A stretch of DNA of 64,000 bases from Pseudomonadota bacterium (GTDB taxonomy: Bacteria > Desulfobacterota > Desulfovibrionia > Desulfovibrionales > Desulfovibrionaceae), in contig JAHJLB010000028.1 in assembly GCA_018822105.1 (NCBI GenBank), positions 56,783 through 120,782 of the forward strand. Reading direction: 5' to 3'. Position 1 is the stretch's first letter. Each line of letters starts with the position of its first letter. The translations under genes and the position numbers were made by a program. Shown piece by piece: positions 43,100 to 51,356 of the stretch. Under the pieces are notes generated by a model. That model searched no databases. It saw nothing but the letters and a program-made list of their open reading frames with translations, and was not told where the DNA came from.

Positions 43100-44128
43100 C
43101 TAGGGCTTGGCCCTGGTTTTCTTGTCCTGTACCCGGCGGAAGTAGCCGTGGATGAGCTCCACCGGATAGCCGGTGTCCGCCAGGGTCCGCTCCCAGCCGT
43201 CCAGCGCCGTCCACCAGGCTTTTTCCGAAAGCAGGCTGCGCTTCACGCAGGGGAAGCCGAATTCCCGCTGCAGATAGCGCCAGCACAAATAGACGGGGTC
43301 AATGCCGCCCTGATCCGGGAAACCCTTGGCGGGCATGTAGGCTGCGGCCCGGAGCCCGCTGCGCGTCAGCCAGCTTGTCAGCGTGAGCTCAAAGCGGCCG
43401 ATGACGGAACGTTTGTCGGTGGTGGTGTCCACGGTCGTCCAGAAGGACCAGAAGGCCGGATGGGCCAGGCATGCCCTGCGGAAGACCAGGTAGTAGCTTT
43501 GCAGGGCCAGCCGGTAGACCCCGCCCTCGGACAGCCCCCAGAAATCGCAGTCCACGGCGTCCATGAGGGCGTGCACGGGCGGCAAGGGGTTGGTGGGGGC
43601 GAAGATGCTGTCGTTGGTCAGGAGCAGCTCCTCGGCCTGCGCCAGGGAGGGAAAGAACTCCAGCGCCCCCTTCCAGCTCGTGAAGTCGTACCCCGGGCAG
43701 GTCCGCCAGAGCACGGCGTCCGCCCAGTCCCCCACATCCTCGGGAAGGTCCAGGGCGCGGTCGGAGACCAGGACAGTGGCGTACCCCAGCTCCCGGAGGT
43801 GGCGCAGGTAATAGACCACATACGGGTCGACGAGGCCGTGGGGATCCCAGTGGGCCACCAGGGCCACCCGACGCCCGGCAAAGCCGGCCGTGCCCTGGTG
43901 CAGAACGCGCATGTGGGCGAGGATGCTGCAGGGCGTGCCGGTGGGATTCAGCACGGCACCCCGCGAGGTCCCGGGGAAGGCCGTGGCGTGGAGCGCCAGC
44001 CGCGATATGGCGGGAACGTTGAGGACGGGAATGTTCGCGACCTTTCGCAAGATCGGGAGGGGCAGAAGACGGCAGGCATGAAAGATCATGGCGCCGATGA
44101 AGGCTGTTGCGCTTGGGATGGGGTTCAT
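43100..44128 (-). CDS. RgpF-type (rhamnan synthesis F) glycan protein
   Basis: Predicted 342 aa from ATG 44128. The match to the RgpF family is in RRVALVAHWDPHGLVDPYVVYYLRHL, LLLTNDSIFAPTNPLPPV, and the DCDFWGLSEG segment. RgpF-like proteins act in rhamnose-rich or other surface polysaccharide assembly and are probable glycosyltransferases. The frame continues 65 codons upstream, but those residues come from a 20-bp repeat region and are unlikely to be translated. It is a single gene, convergent with the cbiF operon. Confidence 0.75.
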   Translation of the reverse strand: MNPIPSATAFIGAMIFHACRLLPLPILRKVANIPVLNVPAISRLALHATAFPGTSRGAVLNPTGTPCSILAHMRVLHQGTAGFAGRRVALVAHWDPHGLVDPYVVYYLRHLRELGYATVLVSDRALDLPEDVGDWADAVLWRTCPGYDFTSWKGALEFFPSLAQAEELLLTNDSIFAPTNPLPPVHALMDAVDCDFWGLSEGGVYRLALQSYYLVFRRACLAHPAFWSFWTTVDTTTDKRSVIGRFELTLTSWLTRSGLRAAAYMPAKGFPDQGGIDPVYLCWRYLQREFGFPCVKRSLLSEKAWWTALDGWERTLADTGYPVELIHGYFRRVQDKKTRAKP

Positions 44129-44210
44129 GTCCACGCCTGGCCGGCACGTTTGTTCGTTTCGCACATTAGCGCATTGCGCAGGATGGCGAACCGGAAGCCT
44201 GGCGTCAACC

Positions 44211-44270
44211 CCTGGCGCGAAGGCGGTGGCCCTGGCGCGAAGGCGGTGGCCCTGGTTCGGAGGCGCTGCT
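44211..44270. repeat. 20-bp tandem repeat upstream of the RgpF gene
   Basis: Two identical 20-bp units (44211-44230, 44231-44250) and a diverged third (44251-44270). They lie 5' of the RgpF-type gene and just past the end of the small membrane-protein gene. Function unknown. Confidence 0.85.
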
Positions 44271-44276
44271 TGCCGC

Positions 44277-44456
44277 CTAGGACCCCTGGCCCAGGAAACG
44301 CGCCAGGACAATGCCTGCGCCAACGGCCAGGCACATCCAGGCCCCGGCCTTCACCGCGCCTGCGGCGGCGCTGTCGTAGCGCAGGGCGCTGATCTCGGTC
44401 TCTGGCGTCAACAGGTAGCACCCGAAGCGGTAAAGTTCCGTGAGCATGGCGATCAT
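44277..44456 (-). CDS. Small membrane protein, 59 aa
   Basis: Predicted 59 aa from ATG 44456 with GGGAGG five nt upstream. One transmembrane helix near the C-terminus (AGAWMCLAVGAGIVLARFLG), N-terminal half amphipathic with LTELYRFGCYLLTPE. No family recognised. Divergent from the LysR gene, with which it may share an operator. Confidence 0.6.
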   Translation of the reverse strand: MIAMLTELYRFGCYLLTPETEISALRYDSAAAGAVKAGAWMCLAVGAGIVLARFLGQGS

Positions 44457-44578
44457 GGCGGCCTCCCTGCTGTCTGCTGGTTCTGGACGTCCGGCCCGGC
44501 TTCGTGCCATTGTCCCGGCGCATGGTCGGGCATCCGCTGCACGAGGCATTCCTAGCAGCCGGCGCGCGCCAGGGTCCA

Positions 44579-44615
44579 ATCACAATGCCTGAGGCTGTGG
44601 TTCAGGAATCGTGAT
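44579..44615. promoter_or_regulatory. Nested inverted repeat, candidate LysR-type operator
   Basis: ATCAC-N4-CCTGA-N9-TCAGG-N4-GTGAT is symmetric over 37 bp, between the divergent small membrane protein and LysR genes. LysR regulators usually bind such dyads upstream of a divergently transcribed target. This is inference from position and symmetry. Confidence 0.5.
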
Positions 44616-44663
44616 GCCCCAACACGCCTGCTTTCACGTAGATCCTTTGTCGGAGGACGAGGC

Positions 44664-45602
44664 ATGGAGCTGTATCAGTTGCGCACCTTCGTGGCTGTGG
44701 CCGAGGAAGGGCACCTCACCCGCGCCGCCGAGCGGCTGTTCATCAGCCAGCCGGCGGTGTCGGCGCACGTGAAGGCTCTGGAGGAGGAACTGGGCGTAAT
44801 GCTCTTCGTGCGCACGCCCCGCGGGATGCAGCTGACGCGCGAAGGCCAGGCCTTGCGGGCCCAGGCCGAGGCGGCCTTGCGGAGCGTGGGCGAGCTGATG
44901 ACCCAGGCGCGCGCTCTGCGCGAGAACCTGAGCGGGGCGCTGCGTCTCGCGCCCAACACGGACGCCGAGCTGCTGCGTCTGCGCCAGCTGCTGGACGTTC
45001 TGCGCGCCGCGCACCCGAAGCTTGAGGTGCATCTGCCCCAGGGCAGCAGCAACATCATCATCGAGGACGTTCGCGCGGGCAGGCTGGACGGCGGCTTCGC
45101 CTTTGTGGGCGAGCCGCTTCCCGCTGCCGTGGCCCAGGAGGTGGCGGCGCTGCGCCTCGCCACGACGAGCCTGCATGTGGTGGCGCCCACCGCCTGGGCA
45201 GGGCGGCTTAAGCATGCGGGCTGGCGCGAGCTGGCCGAGGAGTCCTGGGTCTGGTTCACCGACGCCTGCCCCTGCAAGGCCCTGCTGGAGCGCCAGCTCA
45301 AGCCGTATTCCAGCACGGTCAGGAAGGTCGCCATCACCGACTACGAAGGCACCCTGAAGGCCCTGGTGGCCAGCGGATCCGGCCTGGGCCTCATGCACCG
45401 CGACGAGGCCCTGGGCTGGGAGAAGAGCGGCGAGGTCTGCGTCTGGCCCCACGACAGCCTGCCCATCGACATATGTTTTCTGCACCGCAAGGACCGCGCC
45501 CTGGACCCGGCCCTGGGCGCGGTGCTCTCGGCACTGCGCCAGGTCTGGGGGCTGAGTGACGCCGCCGCAGGGTGCGCGCATGGGGCTTCCCCGGCCGGCT
45601 GA
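44664..45602 (+). CDS. LysR family transcriptional regulator
   Basis: Predicted 312 aa, normal length. The N-terminal winged HTH is MELYQLRTFVAVAEEGHLTRAAERLFISQPAVSAHVKALE in two segments, followed by the linker helix and the substrate-binding domain (residues ~90-295). GGAGGACGAGG is the ribosome binding site. The effector is not known. Its likely target is the divergent small membrane protein; hypA lies 88 bp downstream. Confidence 0.93.
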   Translation: MELYQLRTFVAVAEEGHLTRAAERLFISQPAVSAHVKALEEELGVMLFVRTPRGMQLTREGQALRAQAEAALRSVGELMTQARALRENLSGALRLAPNTDAELLRLRQLLDVLRAAHPKLEVHLPQGSSNIIIEDVRAGRLDGGFAFVGEPLPAAVAQEVAALRLATTSLHVVAPTAWAGRLKHAGWRELAEESWVWFTDACPCKALLERQLKPYSSTVRKVAITDYEGTLKALVASGSGLGLMHRDEALGWEKSGEVCVWPHDSLPIDICFLHRKDRALDPALGAVLSALRQVWGLSDAAAGCAHGASPAG

Positions 45603-45690
45603 ATCCCCAGGGGCCTTGTCTGAAACGGATCCGCTCCTGCCGCGCCCCCGGCCTTGCCGCGCCCCGGCTTTTGCGCTATGCCCGGAACCC

Positions 45691-46041
45691 ATGCACGAAC
45701 TATCCCTGATCCAGAGCATCATCGACATCATCCGCGAGGAGCGCGTCAAGCACGGCATGAACCGTGTGGTGCGCGTGCGCGTGGTCAACGGCGCGCTTTC
45801 CGGCGCGGTGAGCGACGCCCTGTCCTTCGGCTGGGAGTGCCTGACCCAGGACGGGGAACTCAAGGGCGTGGCCCTGGAGATCGTGGACATGCCGCTCAAG
45901 GTGGCCTGCGGCTCCTGCGGCCTGGCCTTCGAGCCGGAGGACAAGCACTACATGCCCTGTCCGGCCTGCCAGGAGATCCTGGGGCATGATATTCAGAGCG
46001 GCAAGGAACTCTACATCGATGAAATCGAGGCCGACGTCTAA
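45691..46041 (+). CDS. hypA: Hydrogenase nickel incorporation protein HypA
   Basis: Predicted 116 aa. It delivers nickel to [NiFe] hydrogenase with HypB. The nickel site H2-E3 (MHELSLIQSII) and the zinc site (CGSCG and CPACQ) are present. It begins the hypAB pair; no hydrogenase structural genes are in the window. The ribosome binding site is weak. Confidence 0.95.
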   Translation: MHELSLIQSIIDIIREERVKHGMNRVVRVRVVNGALSGAVSDALSFGWECLTQDGELKGVALEIVDMPLKVACGSCGLAFEPEDKHYMPCPACQEILGHDIQSGKELYIDEIEADV

Positions 46042-46064
46042 ACCGGCCAGAACGGGAGCGCACC

Positions 46065-46724
46065 ATGTCCAAGACCGTGACCATCGTCCGCAACGTGCTG
46101 GAGGCCAATGAACGCCGCGCCGCCAGCCTCAAGGACTATTTCGCCGCGCACAAGATACTCTGCCTGAACCTCATGAGCAGCCCCGGCGCGGGCAAGACCA
46201 GCCTGCTGGAGCGCACCCTGGTGGACCTCAAGGGCGAGTTCAAGATGGCCGTCATCGAGGGCGACCTGCAGACCGACAACGACGCCCGCCGCGTGGCCGC
46301 CACCGGGGCCCAGGCCGTGCAGGTGAACACCGAGGGCGGCTGCCACCTGGACAGCTCCATGATCGAGGACGCCATCGGCGTGCTGGACATGCAGGGCCTG
46401 GACATCCTGTTCATCGAGAACGTGGGCAACCTGGTCTGCCCGGCGGAGTTCAATCTCGGCGAGGACCACAAGGTCAGCCTGCTTTCCGTCACCGAGGGCG
46501 ACGACAAGCCTGAAAAATACCCGCTCATGTTCCACCTCTCTTCCGTGATGCTGCTGAACAAGACGGACCTCCTGCCCTATGTGGACTTCAGCCTGGAGGC
46601 CGCAAGCAGCCACGCGCGCAAGCTGAACAAGGACATCGAGATCTTCCCCGTGGCCTGCCGCACCAGCGAGGGGCTGGGCGCCTGGTACGACTGGCTGCGC
46701 AAGGCCCGGGCCAGCAAGCGGTAG
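46065..46724 (+). CDS. hypB: Hydrogenase maturation GTPase HypB
   Basis: Predicted 219 aa. SIMIBI-class GTPase. P-loop SSPGAGKTS (38-46), the switch VIEGDLQTDNDARR, the NKTDL guanine motif and the metal-binding GGCHLD. The N-terminus lacks the His-rich nickel store seen in some HypB. It follows hypA by 23 bp. Confidence 0.96.
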   Translation: MSKTVTIVRNVLEANERRAASLKDYFAAHKILCLNLMSSPGAGKTSLLERTLVDLKGEFKMAVIEGDLQTDNDARRVAATGAQAVQVNTEGGCHLDSSMIEDAIGVLDMQGLDILFIENVGNLVCPAEFNLGEDHKVSLLSVTEGDDKPEKYPLMFHLSSVMLLNKTDLLPYVDFSLEAASSHARKLNKDIEIFPVACRTSEGLGAWYDWLRKARASKR

Positions 46725-46728
46725 CCCC

Positions 46729-47196
46729 GTGAAAACCGGCGCGCCCAAGCTGGCCGTTCTCGTCTGCGGCCCCACAGAGGCCGCCGTGCGCCGTGTTCTG
46801 GCCGGCCACGTCAAGCCGCATTTCCACATGCGCAAGAACCAGTGGCGCGCGCGCTACCGCGACGAGTATTCCCTGGTGGTGCTCACGCGGCCCTTGCGCG
46901 CGGGGCGGGATCCGGCGGCCGCCTACGGCCCGCATGCCGGCGCCACGGCGCTGGTGCTGGCCTGCCTGGACGGTCATGCGCCGGGTTCAGGCTTCGCCGC
47001 CGCCCGCGACTGGCTCAAGGCCCACGGTTTTGACCCCGTGGCCCGGGTGTGCCTGACGGCTGGCGGCATGGAGAGCGAGAACATCGAGCTGGGCATGGAC
47101 GTGGTGCGCTTCATCAGCCTGCGCTGCCCCTGGCGCAGCGAGGAGATTGAGGACATTGAGGCCTACCAGGCCAAGAACAACAAGCCCCTCTGGTAG
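46729..47196 (+). CDS. Conserved-looking protein of unknown function downstream of hypB
   Basis: Predicted 155 aa from GTG 46729, four bp after the hypB stop. No known family is recognised. The start LAVLVCGPTEAAVRRVLAG looks like the edge of an alpha/beta fold, and the middle (VRFISLRCPW...AYQAKNNKPLW) is aromatic and charged. The tight spacing to hypAB suggests a link to nickel/hydrogenase maturation, but that is only context. Confidence 0.7.
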   Translation: MKTGAPKLAVLVCGPTEAAVRRVLAGHVKPHFHMRKNQWRARYRDEYSLVVLTRPLRAGRDPAAAYGPHAGATALVLACLDGHAPGSGFAAARDWLKAHGFDPVARVCLTAGGMESENIELGMDVVRFISLRCPWRSEEIEDIEAYQAKNNKPLW

Positions 47197-47295
47197 CAGA
47201 CGTTTGACATCGCCGCCGCGGTGCTTACCCTGCAATCCGCGCATTGATTTTCAACCAATCCCGCCGGGGCGACCCGGCTGCCGAAGGAGTGTTTC

Positions 47296-48171
47296 ATGAG
47301 TGATTCCTGCAAGGGCTGCCCCTCGGCCTCGGCTTCGGGCGGCTGTTCCTCCGGAGGCGATCCCAAGAGCTGCGGCGACAAGCCCGTGGACGAGAAGATC
47401 GCCAAGACCCTTTCGCGCATCAAGCACAAGATCGTGGTGCTCTCCGGCAAGGGCGGCGTGGGCAAGAGCACGGTGGCGGCCAACATCGCCATGGCCCTGG
47501 CCCTTTCTGGCAAGCAGGTGGGGCTGCTCGACGTGGACATCCACGGCCCGAGCATTCCGCGTCTGCTTTCGCTGCAGGACTCCAAGCCGCACATGGAGGC
47601 CGACCACATGGAGCCCGTGCCGTACAGCTCGAACCTCTGGGTCATGTCCCTGGGCTTCCTCATCCCGGACAAGGAGACGGCGGTCATATGGCGCGGGCCC
47701 ATGAAGCTCGGGCTCATCAAGCAGTTCGTGCGCGACGTGTCCTGGGGCGACCTGGACTACCTGGTCACGGACTGCCCCCCCGGCACCGGCGACGAGCCCC
47801 TGGCCGCGCTCCAGACCCTGGGCAAGGAGGCCCATGCCGTCATCGTCACCACCCCGCAGGGCGTGGCCGTGGACGACGTGCGCCGCAGCGTGACCTTCTG
47901 CCGCCAGCTGGGCAACCCCATCCTGGGCATTGTGGAGAACATGAGCGGGTTTGTCTGCCCGAACTGCAACACAACCCACGACATCTTCAACGCCGGCGGC
48001 GGCGAGGCCCTGGCGCGGGAGATGGGCGTGAGCTTCCTGGGCCGCATCCCCATGGACCCGGAAGTGGTCAGAAGCGGCGACGAGGGCTACCCCTTCATGA
48101 AGGTCCAGGGTGAAACGCCCACGGGCCTGGCCCTGAAGAAGATCGTGGCGCCCATCCTGGCCTTGGGCTAG
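47296..48171 (+). CDS. Mrp/NBP35 family P-loop ATPase (Fe-S carrier)
   Basis: Predicted 291 aa. N-terminal Cys-rich segment (CKGCP, GGCSS, SCGD), Walker A GKGGVGKS (51-58), DCPPGTGDEP, and CPNCN near the middle, which binds a bridging Fe-S cluster between subunits. These ATPases transfer Fe-S clusters to target proteins; in anaerobes they often serve hydrogenases, nitrogenase-like or radical SAM enzymes. It follows the hyp genes by ~100 bp and is closed by a strong hairpin. Confidence 0.93.
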   Translation: MSDSCKGCPSASASGGCSSGGDPKSCGDKPVDEKIAKTLSRIKHKIVVLSGKGGVGKSTVAANIAMALALSGKQVGLLDVDIHGPSIPRLLSLQDSKPHMEADHMEPVPYSSNLWVMSLGFLIPDKETAVIWRGPMKLGLIKQFVRDVSWGDLDYLVTDCPPGTGDEPLAALQTLGKEAHAVIVTTPQGVAVDDVRRSVTFCRQLGNPILGIVENMSGFVCPNCNTTHDIFNAGGGEALAREMGVSFLGRIPMDPEVVRSGDEGYPFMKVQGETPTGLALKKIVAPILALG

Positions 48172-48221
48172 GCGAAGAAGCCTGCGGCGGCCGGGGGACG
48201 TCCCCCAGAGCCCCGCATGAC

Positions 48222-48276
48222 GCAAAGGGGTATCTGACTGCGCCAAGCCGCCGTCAGATACCCTTTGCTTTTCTCG
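48222..48276 (+). terminator. Long terminator hairpin of the Mrp gene
   Basis: A 16-17 bp stem with one bulge (48222-48238 with 48253-48268) and a 14-nt loop is followed by TTTTCTCGTCTT. A separate 14-bp palindrome (48193-48206) precedes it. The convergent HxlR gene ends shortly after. Confidence 0.85.
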
Positions 48277-48331
48277 TCTTGCCAAGCCTTCTGGGCTGCC
48301 TTGGCCGTGCCTGGATGGGGTCCGGGGGGAA

Positions 48332-48787
48332 TCATCCCCTCCGGCGGGGAGCGGGGGCGGAGCCCCTGTCCAGATACCTCGGGTGCAGGGGCCGCGCCTG
48401 CCTGGGCTCGTACTCCTCGCCGGGCGCGAGCTCCGGCCCGCCCAGGGCCGTCTCGTACTCCATGCCCCATGTGCACATCTGCATGAGCAGCGGGTAGAGT
48501 CCCAGACCCAGTTCCGTGAGGGAATACTCCACCTTGGGCGGCACCTGGCGGTAGACTTCGCGGTGGATGAGCCCGTCGGCCTCCAACTCGCGCAACTGCC
48601 GGGTGAGCATGCGGTCCGTGACGTCGGGCATGCTGCGGGAAAGGTCGCTGAAGCGCATGACCCCGCCCGCGCCCAGGTGGTACAGGATGATGGGCTTCCA
48701 TTTGCCGCCCATGACCAGGAGCGCCAGCTCGAAATAGCAGCGGTAGTTCTTGCCTCCCAAGGTCTTCTGTCCGCAGCGGCCAGCCAT
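48332..48787 (-). CDS. HxlR family transcriptional regulator
   Basis: Predicted 151 aa. Winged-helix HxlR (DUF24) family: YRCYFELALLVMGGKWKPII, RFSDLSRSMPDVTDRMLTRQLREL, and KVEYSLTELG. Family members often sense electrophiles or redox state through an N-terminal Cys; here a Cys lies in YRCYFEL as in that group. GGAGGGGAGC precedes the ATG. It is divergent from an iron-sulfur flavoprotein, its probable target. The C-terminal ~30 residues are a Pro/Arg-rich extension. Confidence 0.93.
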   Translation of the reverse strand: MAGRCGQKTLGGKNYRCYFELALLVMGGKWKPIILYHLGAGGVMRFSDLSRSMPDVTDRMLTRQLRELEADGLIHREVYRQVPPKVEYSLTELGLGLYPLLMQMCTWGMEYETALGGPELAPGEEYEPRQARPLHPRYLDRGSAPAPRRRG

Positions 48788-48816
48788 GCTCCCCTCCAGC
48801 AGCTATACATTTGGAT

Positions 48817-48841
48817 AGTACCTGACAAATTATTCAGTACT
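48817..48841. promoter_or_regulatory. Candidate HxlR operator in the divergent promoter region
   Basis: AGTAC (48817-48821) and GTACT (48837-48841) form an inverted repeat with a 15-bp AT-rich spacer, overlapping a possible -35 (CTGACA, 48822) and upstream of a GCTAAA -10 for the flavoprotein gene. TATAGC on the other strand could serve HxlR. Binding is inferred. Confidence 0.5.
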
Positions 48842-48916
48842 TGCGCTAAACGCAGGCAATGGGTATCCGCTAGACCTCCCGGCTTCGGGAGTCAACGATA
48901 AACAGGGAGATTTCAC

Positions 48917-49528
48917 ATGAAGATCATCGCCATCAACGGCAGCCCGCGCAAGGACGGCAACACCCGGCTTCTGCTGGAGACCGTGCTGGAGCCTTTGGCC
49001 AAGGCGGGCTGGGACACGGAGCTGGTGCAGATCGGCGGACGCGACCTCCACGGCTGCCGGGCCTGCGGCAAGTGCTTTGAGCTGCGCAACCAGCGCTGCG
49101 CCTTTGGCAAGGACATCTTGAACGGGGTGCTGGAGAAGATGCTGGCGGCGGACGCCATTCTGCTGGGCTCGCCCACGTACTTCACGGACGTCTCGGCGGA
49201 GATGAAGGCCCTCATCGACCGCGCGGGCGTGGTGTCCCTGGCCAACGGCTGCCTGCTGGCGGGCAAGGTCGGCGCGGCCGTGGTGGCCGTGCGCCGGGGC
49301 GGCGGCACCCACGTGCTGGACACTATGAACCACCTGTTCCTGATCCAGCAGATGGTGGTGCCGGGCTCCACGTACTGGAACCTGGGCTTCGGCCTGGAGC
49401 CGGGCAAGGCGGCGGAGGACGCCGAGGGGCTGCGCAACATGCGCCAGCTGGGGCAGGCCATCGCCTGGCTGGGCGCGGCCGTGGAGAAGGCCGGCCCCTA
49501 TCCGGCGCGGCCCCACGGCGAGGCCTAG
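48917..49528 (+). CDS. Iron-sulfur flavoprotein / NADPH-dependent FMN reductase
   Basis: Predicted 203 aa. Flavodoxin-like FMN fold: IIAINGSPRKDGNTRLLLE binds the FMN phosphate, GSPTYFTDVSAEMKALIDR is typical, and a Cys cluster (CRACGKCFELRNQRC) fits a 4Fe-4S site of iron-sulfur flavoproteins. It probably reduces quinones, chromate or electrophiles. Divergent from HxlR, which commonly controls such genes. Confidence 0.9.
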   Translation: MKIIAINGSPRKDGNTRLLLETVLEPLAKAGWDTELVQIGGRDLHGCRACGKCFELRNQRCAFGKDILNGVLEKMLAADAILLGSPTYFTDVSAEMKALIDRAGVVSLANGCLLAGKVGAAVVAVRRGGGTHVLDTMNHLFLIQQMVVPGSTYWNLGFGLEPGKAAEDAEGLRNMRQLGQAIAWLGAAVEKAGPYPARPHGEA

Positions 49529-49601
49529 GCCGGGCAGGCAAACACGGCAGGGGCTCCGGCGGATGTGCCGGGGCCCCCTGCGCAGCGTTCAGCGGGACGG
49601 G

Positions 49602-50003
49602 TCAGGCCTGGCGAGCCTTGGCGAAGGCCACCATCCGGGTGTCCTCCGTGGAGACGTGCTCCTTGAACCAGGCCACGAGGAAGTCCAGCAGCTCGGCGTA
49701 GGGAGCCTCGTCGCACAGGCAGCAGTCGGTGAGGGTGTGGGTCCTTTCCACGAACTCGCGGTGCAGGGCGGCGTGGCGCGCCTTGTCCGGGTAGCCGATG
49801 CGGTCCATGAACGCCTCCTCGTCCCAGAAGTGCTCCTTGGCGTACAGGTACATGGCCGTGATGCAGTGCATCACCTGCGCCTCCTTGTCCGGGGCGTCCA
49901 GGTTCGCATGCATCTGATTGATGAGGTCCACCAGCCCCCTATGCTGGCGGTCGATGACCGGATCGCCCAGCGTCAAGGCGTCATTCCATTCGACAAGGGG
50001 CAT
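49602..50003 (-). CDS. Bacteriohemerythrin
   Basis: Predicted 133 aa. Four-helix O2-binding protein with a diiron site; ligands appear in RQHRGLVDLI, HFWDEEAF, HAALHREF and the C-terminal HVSTED. No signal peptide or sensor fusion is present, so it is a soluble cytoplasmic form that may sense, store or deliver O2. It follows the OmpA-like gene by 20 bp on the minus strand. The ATG at 50003 gives MPLVEWNDALTLGD, the usual start. Confidence 0.93.
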   Translation of the reverse strand: MPLVEWNDALTLGDPVIDRQHRGLVDLINQMHANLDAPDKEAQVMHCITAMYLYAKEHFWDEEAFMDRIGYPDKARHAALHREFVERTHTLTDCCLCDEAPYAELLDFLVAWFKEHVSTEDTRMVAFAKARQA

Positions 50004-50023
50004 GCTGTCCGGAGTCCTTCCGC

Positions 50024-50659
50024 CTAGTCCAGGCGCTTTATGACGACGCGGCGGTTCTTGGCCCGGCCGGCCTCGGTGTCGTTGTCGGCCACGGGCTGGT
50101 TCTTGCCATAGCCCACGGCGGAGACGTTGCCGGCCTGCATGCCGTAGCTGTTCACCAATAGATCGCGTATGTGCGCGGCGCGCTGCTCGGAGAGGGCCTG
50201 GTTCAGGGCGTCGGAGCCCTGCGAGTCGGTGTGCCCGCCGATCTCGAACTTGGCGCCGGCCAGGGCCGGGGCCGAAAGGGCCTTGCCCACGGCGGCCACC
50301 TGCTTCCTGGAGAAATCGCCCGCCAGCTCGGCTGAGCCGGACTTGAAGTAGATGTACACGGTGACAGCGGGCTTTTCCTTGGGCGTCTGGGCCACGTCGC
50401 GGGTGGGCTCGGCGGACGGCTGGGGGGCGGACGGGGCCTGGGGAGCGGCTTGGGCCGCGGGCTGCGTTTCGCCCGCGCCGGTGATGCGTATGCCCCGGAA
50501 ACTGCGGCTGGCGCCTGGCGCCGGCTCGGGTTTCTTCTCCAACTGTCTCAGGATGTCCTCGCTGGAAACCATTTTTTCCGACTGGGCCTGGGCTGCCGCC
50601 GGAACCAGCAAGACAGCCAGACACAGGTTCGCAAGCACAAGGCGCATCAGAGCGTTCAT
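50024..50659 (-). CDS. OmpA family protein, exported
   Basis: Predicted 211 aa from ATG 50659 with GGAGGG 8 nt upstream. The signal peptide ends in AAAQA|QSE. The N-terminal region is disordered (Pro/Ala-rich). The C-terminal ~110 residues form the OmpA peptidoglycan-binding domain (FEIGGHTDSQGSDALNQALS, AVGYGKNQPVADNDTEAGRAKNRRV). There is no beta-barrel, so it is a periplasmic peptidoglycan-binding protein. Confidence 0.93.
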   Translation of the reverse strand: MNALMRLVLANLCLAVLLVPAAAQAQSEKMVSSEDILRQLEKKPEPAPGASRSFRGIRITGAGETQPAAQAAPQAPSAPQPSAEPTRDVAQTPKEKPAVTVYIYFKSGSAELAGDFSRKQVAAVGKALSAPALAGAKFEIGGHTDSQGSDALNQALSEQRAAHIRDLLVNSYGMQAGNVSAVGYGKNQPVADNDTEAGRAKNRRVVIKRLD

Positions 50660-50753
50660 GGTGTGGCCCTCCAGTGTTAGCCCGCCGCAGGCGGGGAGCC
50701 TTAGTCGATGCGAGCATAGCACCACTGGCGGGCGGCTGCCAAGGGGGAGGGCT

Positions 50754-51356
50754 TCAAATTTTGGGCGGGCCCAGAAGGATCATCTCGGCGATGGTCAGGT
50801 CCACGCGGGGCAGCTTGCCCATGCGCTCCCGACCCACGAGGTCCATCTCCAGCCGGGCCAGCTCGGTCAAGAGCGGGGTGCGGTCGAGGAGCGCAGGCTC
50901 GCAGGTCTTGCCCAGGGCCTGGGCGCGGTCGCAGCCGGGAAAGGCGGCGGTCCCCCGTCCAGGGCGGAGCAGGACATTGGGCACCCCGTGCAGGCGGCAG
51001 ACCATGGGCCGCATGTGGTAGAGCCCGCAGCGCAGGCCCTCCGGGGATTCCTCGCACAGGGGGCAGGGCACGCGGGGCCGCACGCCCGGCAGCACGGGGT
51101 TCTGATGGCGGCGCACCCAGTCTCCGGCGGCCTCGCGCACGGCATCCAACTGCGGCCCCGGCAGGGCGGTCAGCCCGGCCCAGAGCCCGGCCCATTCCAC
51201 GTAGGTATGGTGCCGGAACACGGTCTCGCAGCAGCTGTCGGCGCAGCCGGAGCAGGAAAGCTCAAGGATCGCTGCGGATTTCGCGTAGGCCGCGTCCATG
51301 CGGCGGTACAGCTCCGCGAGTTTGCGCAGGGCGGCGGCGGTCTTGGCCTTGCTCAT
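50754..51356 (-). CDS. YkgJ family cysteine cluster protein
   Basis: Predicted 200 aa. The CX2CX3CC pattern (CSGCADSCC), then CPLC and later Cys in CRLHG and PGCDRAQ match the YkgJ-type zinc/iron-chelating family (Fe-S or zinc site of unknown function). ATG overlaps the kinase stop (ATGA), so it is translationally coupled to it. Confidence 0.85.
   Translation of the reverse strand: MSKAKTAAALRKLAELYRRMDAAYAKSAAILELSCSGCADSCCETVFRHHTYVEWAGLWAGLTALPGPQLDAVREAAGDWVRRHQNPVLPGVRPRVPCPLCEESPEGLRCGLYHMRPMVCRLHGVPNVLLRPGRGTAAFPGCDRAQALGKTCEPALLDRTPLLTELARLEMDLVGRERMGKLPRVDLTIAEMILLGPPKI

Noticed and set aside
43100..44323. Longer N-terminus for the RgpF-type protein
   Set aside because: The first 65 codons cover a 20-bp repeat area and Arg/Pro-rich noise; family similarity starts after ATG 44128.
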